DNA from: Stenopsyche tienmushanensis
Taxonomy: Eukaryota > Arthropoda > Insecta > Trichoptera > Stenopsychidae
Length of the DNA: 64,000 bases
Reading direction: 5' to 3'
NCBI GenBank assembly: GCA_008973525.1
Contig: WACJ01000126.1
Location: forward strand, 992,001-1,056,000
The notes beneath the pieces were generated by a model. That model saw nothing but the letters and a program-made list of their open reading frames with translations. It was not told the origin of the DNA and did no database searches. Every line of letters begins with the position of its first letter. The stretch's first letter is position 1. A program made the position numbers and the translations under genes. Shown here one piece after another: positions 22,459 to 32,700 of this stretch.

Positions 22459-22965
22459 TTATGAATTCAGTTCGTCTATCGGAGTCAGCTCGTTGAATTT
22501 CACTGCTTTCAAATCGTAGTGCGTTATTTCGTTCATGCCTTTGAAGTAGAACTTCCCAGTGAAGGATTTCCGGTCGAGCAGGTATGGAAACCAGAGTTGA
22601 TCGTCGGGCCACATATCCTTGAAGGGCAGATCGGTCTCATCGAACCAGGCCGGCTTCATCTCGTCGGTTTCCGTGGGCGTTCCGCCAAACTCGTCGGTGA
22701 TGAACACTTTGACGACGAGGACCGTCGGCTGCCCGCAGAACGTGAACTCGAGATGCCCTCGATAATGCAGATTTTCGGGTGAGACTCGCAGCTCGCACTC
22801 TTCGCGAAGTTCCCGGATGGCCGCCGAGCGCGTATCTTCGCCCGCTTCAACCTTTCCGCCGAAGCCGTTCCATCGTCCGATCCCGAAGCCTCGCTTCTTC
22901 AGACCGAGCAGGATTTGCACTTCCTTTCGCACGAACACGAGAGTGAAAAGCTTTTTCGAGGTCAT
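22459..22965 (-). CDS. Nudt1: MTH1/NUDT1-type oxidised purine nucleotide hydrolase
   Basis: This enzyme hydrolyses 8-oxo-dGTP and 2-hydroxy-dATP to monophosphates, keeping oxidised bases out of DNA. It acts in cytosol and mitochondria. The 168-residue frame has no intron, against 156 in human MTH1. The Nudix box runs from Gly37 (GKVEAGE, RELREE) with both catalytic glutamates (Glu55, Glu56). The usual Gly near its end is replaced by Glu58 (EECEL). The substrate-recognition segment FKDMWPDD carries Trp119, Asp121 and Asp122, equal to human Trp117, Asp119 and Asp120. Also present are KKRGFGIGRWNGFGG, with Asn33, and DEMKPAWF. The reading frame is open upstream to 23007 without an ATG. The first ATG at 22965 matches family length. 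The gene faces Nup85 tail-to-tail. Confidence 0.95.
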   Translation of the reverse strand: MTSKKLFTLVFVRKEVQILLGLKKRGFGIGRWNGFGGKVEAGEDTRSAAIRELREECELRVSPENLHYRGHLEFTFCGQPTVLVVKVFITDEFGGTPTETDEMKPAWFDETDLPFKDMWPDDQLWFPYLLDRKSFTGKFYFKGMNEITHYDLKAVKFNELTPIDELNS

Positions 22966-23007
22966 CGTCTCTTCGGGGACGAGTATTTGAAACTTGAATG
23001 ACCGCAA

Positions 23008-23500
23008 TTCACCGCTCTTGAATTTTGGAAGGACACAATGTTGCCAGATGTCATGTAACGCTCTATTTTGACATTTGGGATTTAATTATTAAAAAAATAT
23101 ATATTTCATCAAATATCGTTTATTGTAATGCGATATTATGCAAATATTACTTAGTTCTCTATTAGCTATTTAAATTAATATTTGTAATGAAATTATTTTA
23201 AAAAAATAAAATAAAATTATGGATGGTCAAAATCATAATGTTATTTTAATTAAATATGGTATTCAAAAGGGGCTAAATATTTTTATTTTTCTCCCTAGAT
23301 ATTAAAATCCGATTTTTTAAATTAATAATATGCATAAAAATCCCTGCGAATAAAAATTGTATTTTTTAGCAAAATAATATTTTTCATAAAATCTAAATAG
23401 CGATTTTACTAGTCGCTTAATACTGCTCTGACATGATTTCTAATTATTTTAAAAATAATACAAATGACCGATGACCCGTACGGGCGTTTCTAAGAATTGG
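23008..23500. other. Spacer 5' of the MTH1 gene
   Basis: AT-rich DNA between the MTH1 start and the CpG patch at 23.5 kb. It probably contains the MTH1 promoter. No motif stands out. Confidence 0.4.
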
Positions 23501-23529
23501 TGTGAGATGGCCGCAAATGCAACGCTTGG

Positions 23530-23664
23530 GAAGATTACGAATTGAAAATAGAAGTGTGTTGCGTTGGCAGCAGTGGGTGTGTGTGTTCGTGCGTCTCCTT
23601 GGCAGGAGCTCCGCCCCCCGCTCTTCGCGTTCGTCTATTCACCCGCTTCCGGCTACGGACTCGG
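23530..23664 (+). promoter_or_regulatory. CpG-rich promoter with candidate non-coding first exon
   Basis: A local GC-rich patch with GT repeats (gtgtgtgtgttcgtgcgtc) is followed by a good splice donor GTGAGT at 23665-23670. There is no coding frame with a recognisable domain. The next gene downstream on + is epsin, whose first coding exon begins directly after a splice acceptor. This patch may therefore be its first, untranslated exon, with an intron of about 6 kb. That link is inferred. Confidence 0.35.
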
Positions 23665-23699
23665 GTGAGTTCCACCGGTCGACGTCTACGAGCTTCGGG

Positions 23700-25500
23700 A
23701 GCGATCCGAGCCCTGTGTCGACTTTGATGTTATTTTTATGCGATCCACCTTTCATCAGTCAATATTGCGTTCGCAACTATGCAATTTCAAACGTCATTCC
23801 GTCGACGCTCGAAGAAGTTTCGCCGCTTTCGTTTCGAACGCAAGACGAATCGAATTGACGTATGATTTTATAACTGTCAAAAGGTCCATCGTTCGTAGGC
23901 TCCTACGACTTGACGACCTAATGAGATAGAGCCTAATGATTAACAGGATGTTTTAGGTTAAATTGAACGGTCCTACAATATTGGACGATATAATTATAAA
24001 CCTTCCCCGTGAGTTCTATGATTTATCTGACTAACAAATATATTCAAACGTCAAGCCAAATCTAAGCAGTCTCACGCGTCAATTAACACTATAAGCGGCT
24101 AATATTTACGGGCAATCGGTATGCGTAGCAGGTAAAAACCATCAAAACATAATAAATAAATACGCTCTTAAAAAACGGCCGTATCTTTTTAATTTGTATT
24201 ATTTTGTAATTAAATTTAAAGTAATCACTACGGTATTCTCCATAACTCTGCGTATTAAACACTTGATTTTTATAGATGCATATAAATTATGGGACATTTA
24301 CGATAACATTTTATTTATTTACAAAAAAGACACGCATGCGAATAATGCGGTCCTAATACCCAGATAAGGTATGCTATTTATCGAGACGTTTGATGTATCC
24401 AATATGCAAAAAATAATTCTTGGAAGATTTGCGAGTCACTGATGACTCATATGGCTTTCCAGAAATATTTTAATAATACAACCTTTAAAGATAAATTATG
24501 AATACCATTTTACTGTGAATTGTGACTCAAACAGTGTATGCATTTATTGGCTTTTTAATTGTGGATGAATTTTGATACATTAGAGATTGCGTAAAAGTAT
24601 TTTGAAATTTATATTTATATATCAGATGCTGTCCAACGAGATCATTTGCGGCTTTTAATCATTTCTAATTCAAGATTGTTAATAATGCATAATTAATATT
24701 TATTGTTAGTATTATATACACGCCGTTAAAATTTATTGATCATAATGCTAATAAGAACGCTTTTTTACAAGGCATTCTGATCAATACATCCCAAAATAGA
24801 TTCAGTTGAGTAGCAAAGATCGTTCAATAGGCAGCCCTGATGACCTCTGTTGAATTTATTTAAAAATAAAACGGAAACACCAAGATCCATTAAGGGGTCA
24901 TCTCACTTTGACAGCCCAAAAAGCAGGCAATTTTTAACATAATTTTTTACAATCTGAGTTTCGTTATCGTTTCAAGCTCAATCAAAATTGTGAATAGAAA
25001 TGTTTCGGTAGCGGTCTTCCCATGTTTAACACAAAATTTAATGGCAATCCCTAGAACGATCCTGCTTCAAAAAGAGATTCACGGGAACGCACGCCCTGAC
25101 TCTCAAATAACTCGGAAGCTACTTTTAAAGGGCGCGTATTTTTGAAATAGTATCTTACAAAAATAAGTTTTAAGAAATTTAACTGTCGATGATCGTTATC
25201 ATCATGCAGCGCTAGATATTCATTTTTGTGACAATCTTTTTTCTCAACACTATTTCAACTATACATTTGAGTGCCAGATAAATTCAGCTTGTGTTTTGAA
25301 GTATGATAAAATATATAATCTTTTCTAATCCATGACCCAGTTACGTCTGCAATGTGTGAATAGAAAATTTGCATTTATTTACTATTGGCATTGACTGTCT
25401 CTAGGCAGCATTTGTAACATACTAATTTTATATAAACAATAATTGACACAGAATATTTGAATCATTTTATTTTGAGCTTAATTGAAAAAAATTAAACATG
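23700..25500. other. AT-rich stretch, nothing recognised
   Basis: No supported reading frame and no convincing transposon protein. It would be intronic if the 23.5-kb patch is the first exon of epsin. Confidence 0.35.
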
Positions 25501-25735
25501 AGTGACGCTTAGAAAAATTAGCCGACTTCAGCTTTAAAATATATGTATGTAAATTTGGACCTTGGACCTTGGGTGAGGTCCGTTGAATAAGAAGGATGAT
25601 ATAACAATTCCCAGTTTGTTTCCTGTCTTTTATCCAGTGTCAATTTTGCTTTATGAGGGTGTACATTATCGTGAAGCAGCATCGTCTTCTTAATTTTCAA
25701 TAAATACGGATGCAAATTATGCAAAACTTCTAATT
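25500..25735 (-). mobile_element. Mariner transposase remnant (D34D segment)
   Basis: The minus-strand frame reads MLLHDNVHPHKAKLTLDK then WELLYHPSYSTDLTQG. These match the second and third catalytic blocks of mariner transposases (LHDNARPH and HPPYSPDLAPSD). The frame ends shortly after. It differs from the copy at 57.6 kb and represents a separate lineage. Confidence 0.75.
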
Positions 25736-25879
25736 ATCGACAATAAATCTTTGTATGTGCATTAAAAAACCTTTTTAACAAAATAGGGACTATTTTGTTG
25801 GGCTGTCAAGAAGCGTAGCACGTGTTTCGTCGCTCGCTTTTGTTGTGTTCGGTCAAGTCCTTGTCTTTGTGATGAAAGC

Positions 25880-26185
25880 GTTGGAAAATGGCAATATTAG
25901 AGATCGATTCGGTACACCAGAGCTGTATCCTTAATGTCCAATCTCTTTGCCAGGCGTCATATATATTTGCCGTGCTTAGGGATCAGGTTAATCTTACCAC
26001 TTTCCATTGTGGGAGAAAGAAGCTCATTTATAGTACTGCATTGATTGTTTGCAACAAGAATTTAAGTCCGTTGTTAGGAAATTTCTTTATCATCCTTTCC
26101 GAAATAATAAAAATATCAGAGATGAAGATATACAATGCAATGCTGAATAAGTGTCTCTGCCAAACGAGCAGCTTCTGCAATACTT
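25880..26185 (-). mobile_element. Jockey-type LINE fragment
   Basis: The nucleotide sequence aligns with 61840-62170, including 'ccgtgcttagggatcaggttaatcttaccactttcc' against 'ccgagcttagggatcagaataatcttagccactttcc'. The minus strand carries the end of the LIPKxGKD-type motif of the reverse transcriptase. It is internally deleted and frame-broken. Confidence 0.65.
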
Positions 26186-26189
26186 AGTA

Positions 26190-27450
26190 TCAAACAATCA
26201 AAGATAACTGTAATCTAAAAAGATTGATCTGATGCTTTTAATATGATTTGATGACCACACGTTTTGTTGATCGAGTTATTCATCACGAGATGATTCATCT
26301 ATGTTGTATTTAAACGAGTGAAAACGCTGAAATCTTGCCAGTCATTCGCGATTCCTGAATTTCTTTGTTCGCACATATCCATTGTTTTATGTATTTTTAA
26401 ACTGAAACCAGATTCTAACCATAATGCTGCACATTCTTATAGATCCTAACCATGATGCTATTCATTTATAGTTTATAATTTTTCCAAATGTTATTGAATT
26501 GATCGGTCTTCATATTTGAAGAATTTGATGCAACAGTTTTAACTGATTTAGATCGGAATCTTTTGTTGTTTTTAAATCAGAACAGTAAAAATGTATTTTT
26601 TTGTCTTATCTTTCTTCTGAAAGAAAGATAAAAAGCGTTTTGTTATCTCCGCTTTATCACTTGGCCGATGGGTAAACGGAATACATTACTCATATATTTC
26701 TGCTTTGTGGATATAGTGGATTCAATTTAAAGAGAAGGTACCGTAAATAAATATCATTTTTGTGCGAGTTCTGCCCGTTATTCTTTAGTCGACGGATATT
26801 TAATCATCGACCACAACCGATCAGCGTTTGTTATCTACGTTTAATCGGCAAGTTGAATTATGTCACGTTATGCGTAGGTTTTTTACTAATTATTGTGTTA
26901 ATTAAGAACGTAAACTTTGTTCACGCGGAGAATTAAAGTAAGCGTGTTGATCTTTTTGATATTAATTGGTTTCCTATGAACTCGAATTGGCAATTTTTTT
27001 AGAAATGTCGCATATCACAAAAGCGTTGTGTTTTTTATCTATAAAATTGCTATTGTAAAATCTGATATAAGTGTGAAATTTCATTGTTTTTTTCATCGTT
27101 TAAAGTATGTTCAATTTCTGGATTGCTGTAGTTTTCCCCCCCCCGTAATATCTACAAATGAATACTTCCATCTTCATGCTAATAACTGCTCTGTAGATAT
27201 ATCTGTACTTTTATCAATCTTCATATTTCTTTATCATTCGTATTGTGCTCTTTTTGTACGAGATATTATATTTTCTGCAGCAGGGGAAGACACACGCTTT
27301 TTACTGAATATAGCCCGTCCAAATTATTGTCTCCGTTATATATTTTTTTCTTTGTTCTCTTTTCGTAATGTTACTGAATGTCGCAAAAACATTTGTTGTC
27401 TCTCTTTACTAATTTTCCTCAAAGTCTACCGATGAGTTTGCTACCCCTGT
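26190..27450. other. AT-rich stretch, nothing recognised
   Basis: A 135-codon frame at 27028-27435 has a Phe/Cys/Tyr-rich, low-complexity composition and no recognised domain. I treat it as chance. A perfect 11-bp inverted repeat (TTATCTTTCTT and complement) lies near 26608-26633. Confidence 0.35.
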
Positions 27451-27454
27451 CCTG

Positions 27455-27625
27455 CTACAAATATGTGTTCACCGATTGCTATACGTTACCTCTATTCTTC
27501 TTTGTAGCGCTCTTGATTTGATTGATTCAGCGCGTAGGAGATCTTCCTCTTTTCCTTTTAACGTCGCCGACCACAACCAATTTCTCCAAGCTATCCCTGT
27601 CTCTACTTACCACATGTCCAAATAA
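27455..27625 (-). mobile_element. LINE remnant (RTE/CR1 type)
   Basis: A stretch such as 'gcgtaggagatcttcctcttttc' with 'ccgaccacaaccaatttctccaagc' and 'ccacatgtccaaataattgaag' is typical of the antisense end of insect RTE/CR1 LINE coding sequence. No frame is intact. Confidence 0.4.
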
Positions 27626-27785
27626 TTGAAGAATGCATCGTAAACAAATTGTGGATAAATGATCCTTGACCTTAATTTCCTCCAGAATTGATCAGTTTGT
27701 CCGCTTTTCGGTTCTCGAGACTTAAAACCCGCCTCCAGCCTCAATATTTTTTTCTTACTGACTGCTTTCGTAATCTATGTTTCGG

Positions 27786-28130
27786 CTATAATAAATAGTT
27801 CTTACCGCGTAAATCAAGGGATGAGTGTATATATAAATATTGGGAAAAGGGTAGGGAGTGACCACAAGGTTTCCGTGTCCAACCGGTCCAAACTTTGGAC
27901 CGCTGACAACATGTCAACGGACATGTCCATAGAACATGGTCTGTGTCCATGAACAGATCTCCACATGGGCACTCCGAGGAAGGAGAAATCTTAAACGTGC
28001 GGAGAAAGGCCCTAAAATGTTCGTGTCCAGACCGCATGCAGTACCTAATATTTTGAAAGAACAGGAAGAAGTGGCGGCCGGAAGTAGTTCCTTTATGGAC
28101 AGTACATTTTTTTGGTCTTCTACCATTCAA
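27786..28130 (-). mobile_element. R1-like LINE C-terminal fragment
   Basis: A 114-codon open frame encodes the post-reverse-transcriptase region with a cysteine cluster: SGHEHFRAFLRTF, SSECPCGDLF and DTDHVLWTCPLT. This is the CPC...H...C knuckle typical of R1/jockey-like insect LINEs. The 45110-45490 copy shows the same block. It is a 5'-truncated insertion. Confidence 0.8.
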
Positions 28131-29700
28131 ACAGTTCCTTCAAGCAACGTGATTCTATTCATTTTCGGTCTAAAACAAACAGCAGCTCCATCATAAAATA
28201 ATAATAACATTAGAGATCATGCCCGTATGTAGTCCCGTGGTTTATAAACGTACTTAGGTTATCACCGTCTAAAAAAACTGAAGCTTTCTTGTTTGCCATA
28301 TTGAGGTTTTCCGGCCTAATCTTCTGCGCCATCCTCGGGCGCACGAACATATGTTCTGTGAACTGAAATTGTCTGCGTTCATATGCCGGGTCGTCCTTGG
28401 CAAACACATCTTTAAATTAATAAATAAGTTATCAATTTTTTTGTTTTATAATAGCGATTTGGCATTATGCAACTGAAAAATATCAACTCTCCGGTTGAAC
28501 GATTTTAACCTTTACTTTTTATTTGTACTGTTTTTATAAATAACATCACTCCGTAGGTTTGTAGAATTTTTTCATACGTAGTTCTCTTCTCATCTCGCAA
28601 TATCTTCCGTCAAGCGCAGCAATAACGCCAATATAATATTCGCTATTGATGGTTCTTCCGTTCTCAAGGTGATCGATGAATAAAATACCAAAATACGGAG
28701 GTCAAAACCTTACCGGCTGACATTTTTGATCGCTTTGGGCGGCTTTCACCGACTGTAAGCACGCATGGTGCCCACTTCAAACAGAGCTTTCTCATGGACA
28801 TGCGTTGTTGCTCTGACTCCTGTTGTTGTTGTTATCTCTAAATTAAAAATGTAACGGTATTCTTGAAAAATAACCATAAAAATCAGACCTGGGTGACTGA
28901 CGTAGAGCTATAAGCAATATTCGTACAAATCATCAGTTATCGACGCGGTGCAGATCCACAGTGTTATATTGCGCGTAGCAGATTTGATTAATTTGTGAAA
29001 AATGATTATTCTATCGATGTAATATACAGGAAAACAACATTGTTAAAATGTTATTGATTTCGCAATAGAATTCAATTACCGAGGCTTTTGTTTTCTTATA
29101 GCTTATTACTCAATAGAATTTATAAAGCTTCGTTCTGAAACGTCACAGTTATATAAAAATTCTAATCTTATTCACATAACGATGTCTGGCTTCTTTTCAT
29201 TTTATGAAAAGATGCGGGGTGTGTGTGTGTGTGTTCTGAAAACCATAATAATTAGATGTTTTAAATTGCACGCGTGTCGATCTAGTGTGATTTTACATTT
29301 GGGAATGAAAACCGAACATGTTCAATGTCCATGATTTTACCCAAGGATTTAATTAAGAATGTATTAACGCGTTTGATTGAAGTGTTTTGTTTTCTTTGAC
29401 AGCTGGTGTAACAAGTGCTTGGATTTCTTAATTATCAATATTGATCAACTAATCAAAAGTAAGTTTATACATTAACACTTTCAACGCGTGGCAAAACTAA
29501 GAATAGAGAGTATTTTTTTATTAAATTCCAGTTTCAATTAGATCATTTAACTGATTTGTTTATTTTTATGCTTAAAGATTTGTATCCTTCTGCTTGTTAA
29601 TATTTTTATAAAAGACACATTAGATTTAAAGTTCCTTAATGCTTAATTATATCATTGCCAATTAAATCGAATTACACCTTACAACTATACATCAAATGAT
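28131..29700. other. Upstream region of epsin coding sequence
   Basis: No gene recognised. A splice donor GTAAGTTTA at 29459 is a candidate for the end of an alternative untranslated exon of epsin. A GT microsatellite lies at 29218-29234. Confidence 0.35.
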
Positions 29701-29727
29701 CTTACTATTTACATATTTATATTTCAG

Positions 29728-32700
29728 ATGCCTCGAAATTCGAAAGACGATATGCAGGTTAATGTAGCTGGGCTACGAAGGAATATTAAAAATCTCGCAC
29801 ACAACTATTCAGATGCACAGGTTGTTTAATTAATTTATTTTATATGATAATTAATAATCCATTACATTTTATGATATAATACATCCTATCGCATTAAATA
29901 AAATAAGGACACTCGATTTTTAAATGTAGCAAGTATGGAATTTAACATCATTTAAATGACTTTATCGCATAAATCTGACTGAATTTGCTGGATAGCGTTC
30001 GTCCACAAAACCAATGCTTATTCGGTGTGATGCAGGGTGAGCGGTACAAAGAGGTAAAGGCCACACTGCCTGCAGACTCTGTTATTGCGTCTTTCAACTC
30101 GTCGTTGCTCGTCTCCCATAAAGAGATGAATCGCCAGGCCGAAGATAGATTCCATAGTGATTTGCTATACACTAGTAAACAGAGAGATGTTGCTTTAACA
30201 CAACAAATTTCGAGCGTCCCTATTGAAATACCCCGTATTAATAATTATAAATGTTCAATCCTGATCGATTAACGTCCATTTGATATTATGCAGTCAGGAT
30301 TTTATGACTATTAAGAACAATCTCTTTTTACTAATTTTAGATTAAAGTGCGAGAGGCGACGTCAAATGATCCATGGGGGCCATCCAGTACTCTTATGGCT
30401 GAAATAGCGGACCTTACTTATAATGTAATGGCTTTCACTGAAATAATGCATATGATTTGGAAGAGATTAAATGATCATGGAAAAAATTGGCGGCACGTAT
30501 ACAAAGCATTGTTATTAATGGAATACTTGATCAAGACGGGAACGGAGAAAGTAGCCATGCAATGTAAAGAGAATATATTTGCTATAGATACCCTTAAAGA
30601 TTTTCAACACATGGAAGATGGAAAAGATCATGGTAAATAAAACATGTGTATCAGTGGCGTGTGGTCCATGGATGCGGTGGATGAGGCGCATCCCCTAAAA
30701 TTCACACAGAATACTTTCATACTATATTGTGTTTGAATTTTATTTAGTTTAATTTCTCAATGTTTTATTTTTGTTACACAATTATATATATAATCCAAAA
30801 ATTCGTATAAACCCATCCCTCTCCGTCAAGCAGCAAAAGCTGATGAAATGCTTAATTTTAATCAATTTCCATGAGCGCATCAGTCGAATAATAATGTTTG
30901 ACAATTAAAAGATTAAAAATGTTCACCAGAAGCAGCTGAACAGCATCCCCCGATTGAAAAGTCACCACACGCCACTAATATGTATATATATAATGCATTT
31001 TAAGTATCAATTGGTTTACCCGAACTAATTTTTCATTTATCAATTCTAAAGGATTGAGTGTTCGTGAGAAAGCAAAGCAACTTGCAAACCTATTGCAAGA
31101 TGATGAAAGACTGAAAAATGAGCGAGCACGTGCCTTAAAAGCTAAAGAACGTTTTGCTCAATCAACTAGTGCATTTGGAAGTGATGGAGCTCTAGATACT
31201 CCATCCAGTCCTGCATTCCCGACTGTGAGGAAATTTAAATATATAAATACGCTTAATTAATTTTTTTTATCTATGTAATTGATTGAACATCATGCTCCGT
31301 ACGTAATTATGTTTAATTTAGATGGGCGGCGGCGGTAGTAGCAGTAGTAGAGAAACGAGTACAGCTATAGGAGAACTTGAAACAGCTCGACCTCAGACTG
31401 CGGGCGAAGAAGATTTACAATTGCAGCTGGCTTTGGCTATGAGCAGAGAAGAAGCCGAGCGCGATGAGCGTCGCCGCCATCGAGATCACGTTCGTTTGAT
31501 GCTCGCTCTAAGTCAAAGTGAACAAGATTTCAAGTAAGACCGTCAATACCGTTTTACTCGATAGATTATCTAATGTTATGAAATTCTTTTATATATTTTT
31601 TAATATGATTTGCAGAGGTACACCTGGTGAAAAACCAACAGGTGACACTCCTCAACAAAGCCATCTGCTCGATTTGTTGGACGTAAATTTAGGAAATCCT
31701 GTTTTATCGGCTCCCGCTCCAACGGCATCGGCATTGGGTCCCTGGGGTGGTCCGCCAACCCCGCCGCAACGACCGCAGGTGAATATAAATTGCATGCATC
31801 CTTAATTAATTCGTGCAACACGAGGACATTATGCATGAGAAGTAAAATATTTTTGTTGAATTTAAAACTTAATTTAAGAATTTAAAACTTAGCTTATTTT
31901 ATAGTCGTGCATAATATTAAACTAACGTCAAAATTACATAGCTTTGTTCAAAAAAACTTAAGTTGCGCTTAATGATGGGGGTTTGTAACTTTTATTGGGT
32001 GTGTGAATAAGTCATTGCCGTTTTTATGGCTGCGAAAAAAAAATGTTGCTTATACTAATTGCACACTAATTTTAAAGCTACTATTTCAGTTCTTCAATAT
32101 AGACGTGTCATCACTTAAGCTATATGCACACAATTGTCATACCGTCATCTGACGTTGAAACGGCGGGAATTTATTCACACACCCAATGATTATATTTTAT
32201 AGAAAGATTACTTTTAAATCTGTATTTCTGTATTTTTATCAAATGTTGGAAATATTTTTGACTTAATTATTGCTATACAATTGATACCATAAATCATTTT
32301 TTTCATTGCTTAATGCATGAATACATTTATTTTGGTTTTTTTAAAATTATGATTTATTTTAATTGTATGTGATTTTAAGTTTGCCTTTTTTATTTTTGCT
32401 TAACCACTAGTCATTGGATATTGGATTTAAAATGTACTATGATCTTCCGGTAAGATTTTTATTAAAATTTAAATAAATAAAATTGTAGATCTTTGATAAG
32501 ATTGTGTTGTGAGTTAGCAATTTTAGTTGCATGAAATATTTATTTACGTAGTTTTATTATGTTATTGTTATTTTAAATACTATTTGTATGAGATTTAGTA
32601 AAATGTCTTTAATAAATGAAATAAATAAGATACATATTTATAAGTATATCACAAAAATGAGATGAAACAATTAATAGTTTTAATTTGAAGAGCATGTTAA

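Noticed and set aside
22519..22782. Plus-strand frame opposite the nudix gene
   Set aside because: Antisense shadow; the minus strand carries an intact Nudix box.
27028..27435. 135-codon frame rich in Phe, Cys and Tyr
   Set aside because: Low-complexity, T-rich strand; no domain; the composition is what T-rich DNA gives by chance.
29985..30272. 95-codon frame inside the first coding intron of epsin
   Set aside because: It would break the ENTH domain, has no usable splice sites in phase, and matches no known family. It is perhaps a transposon scrap.
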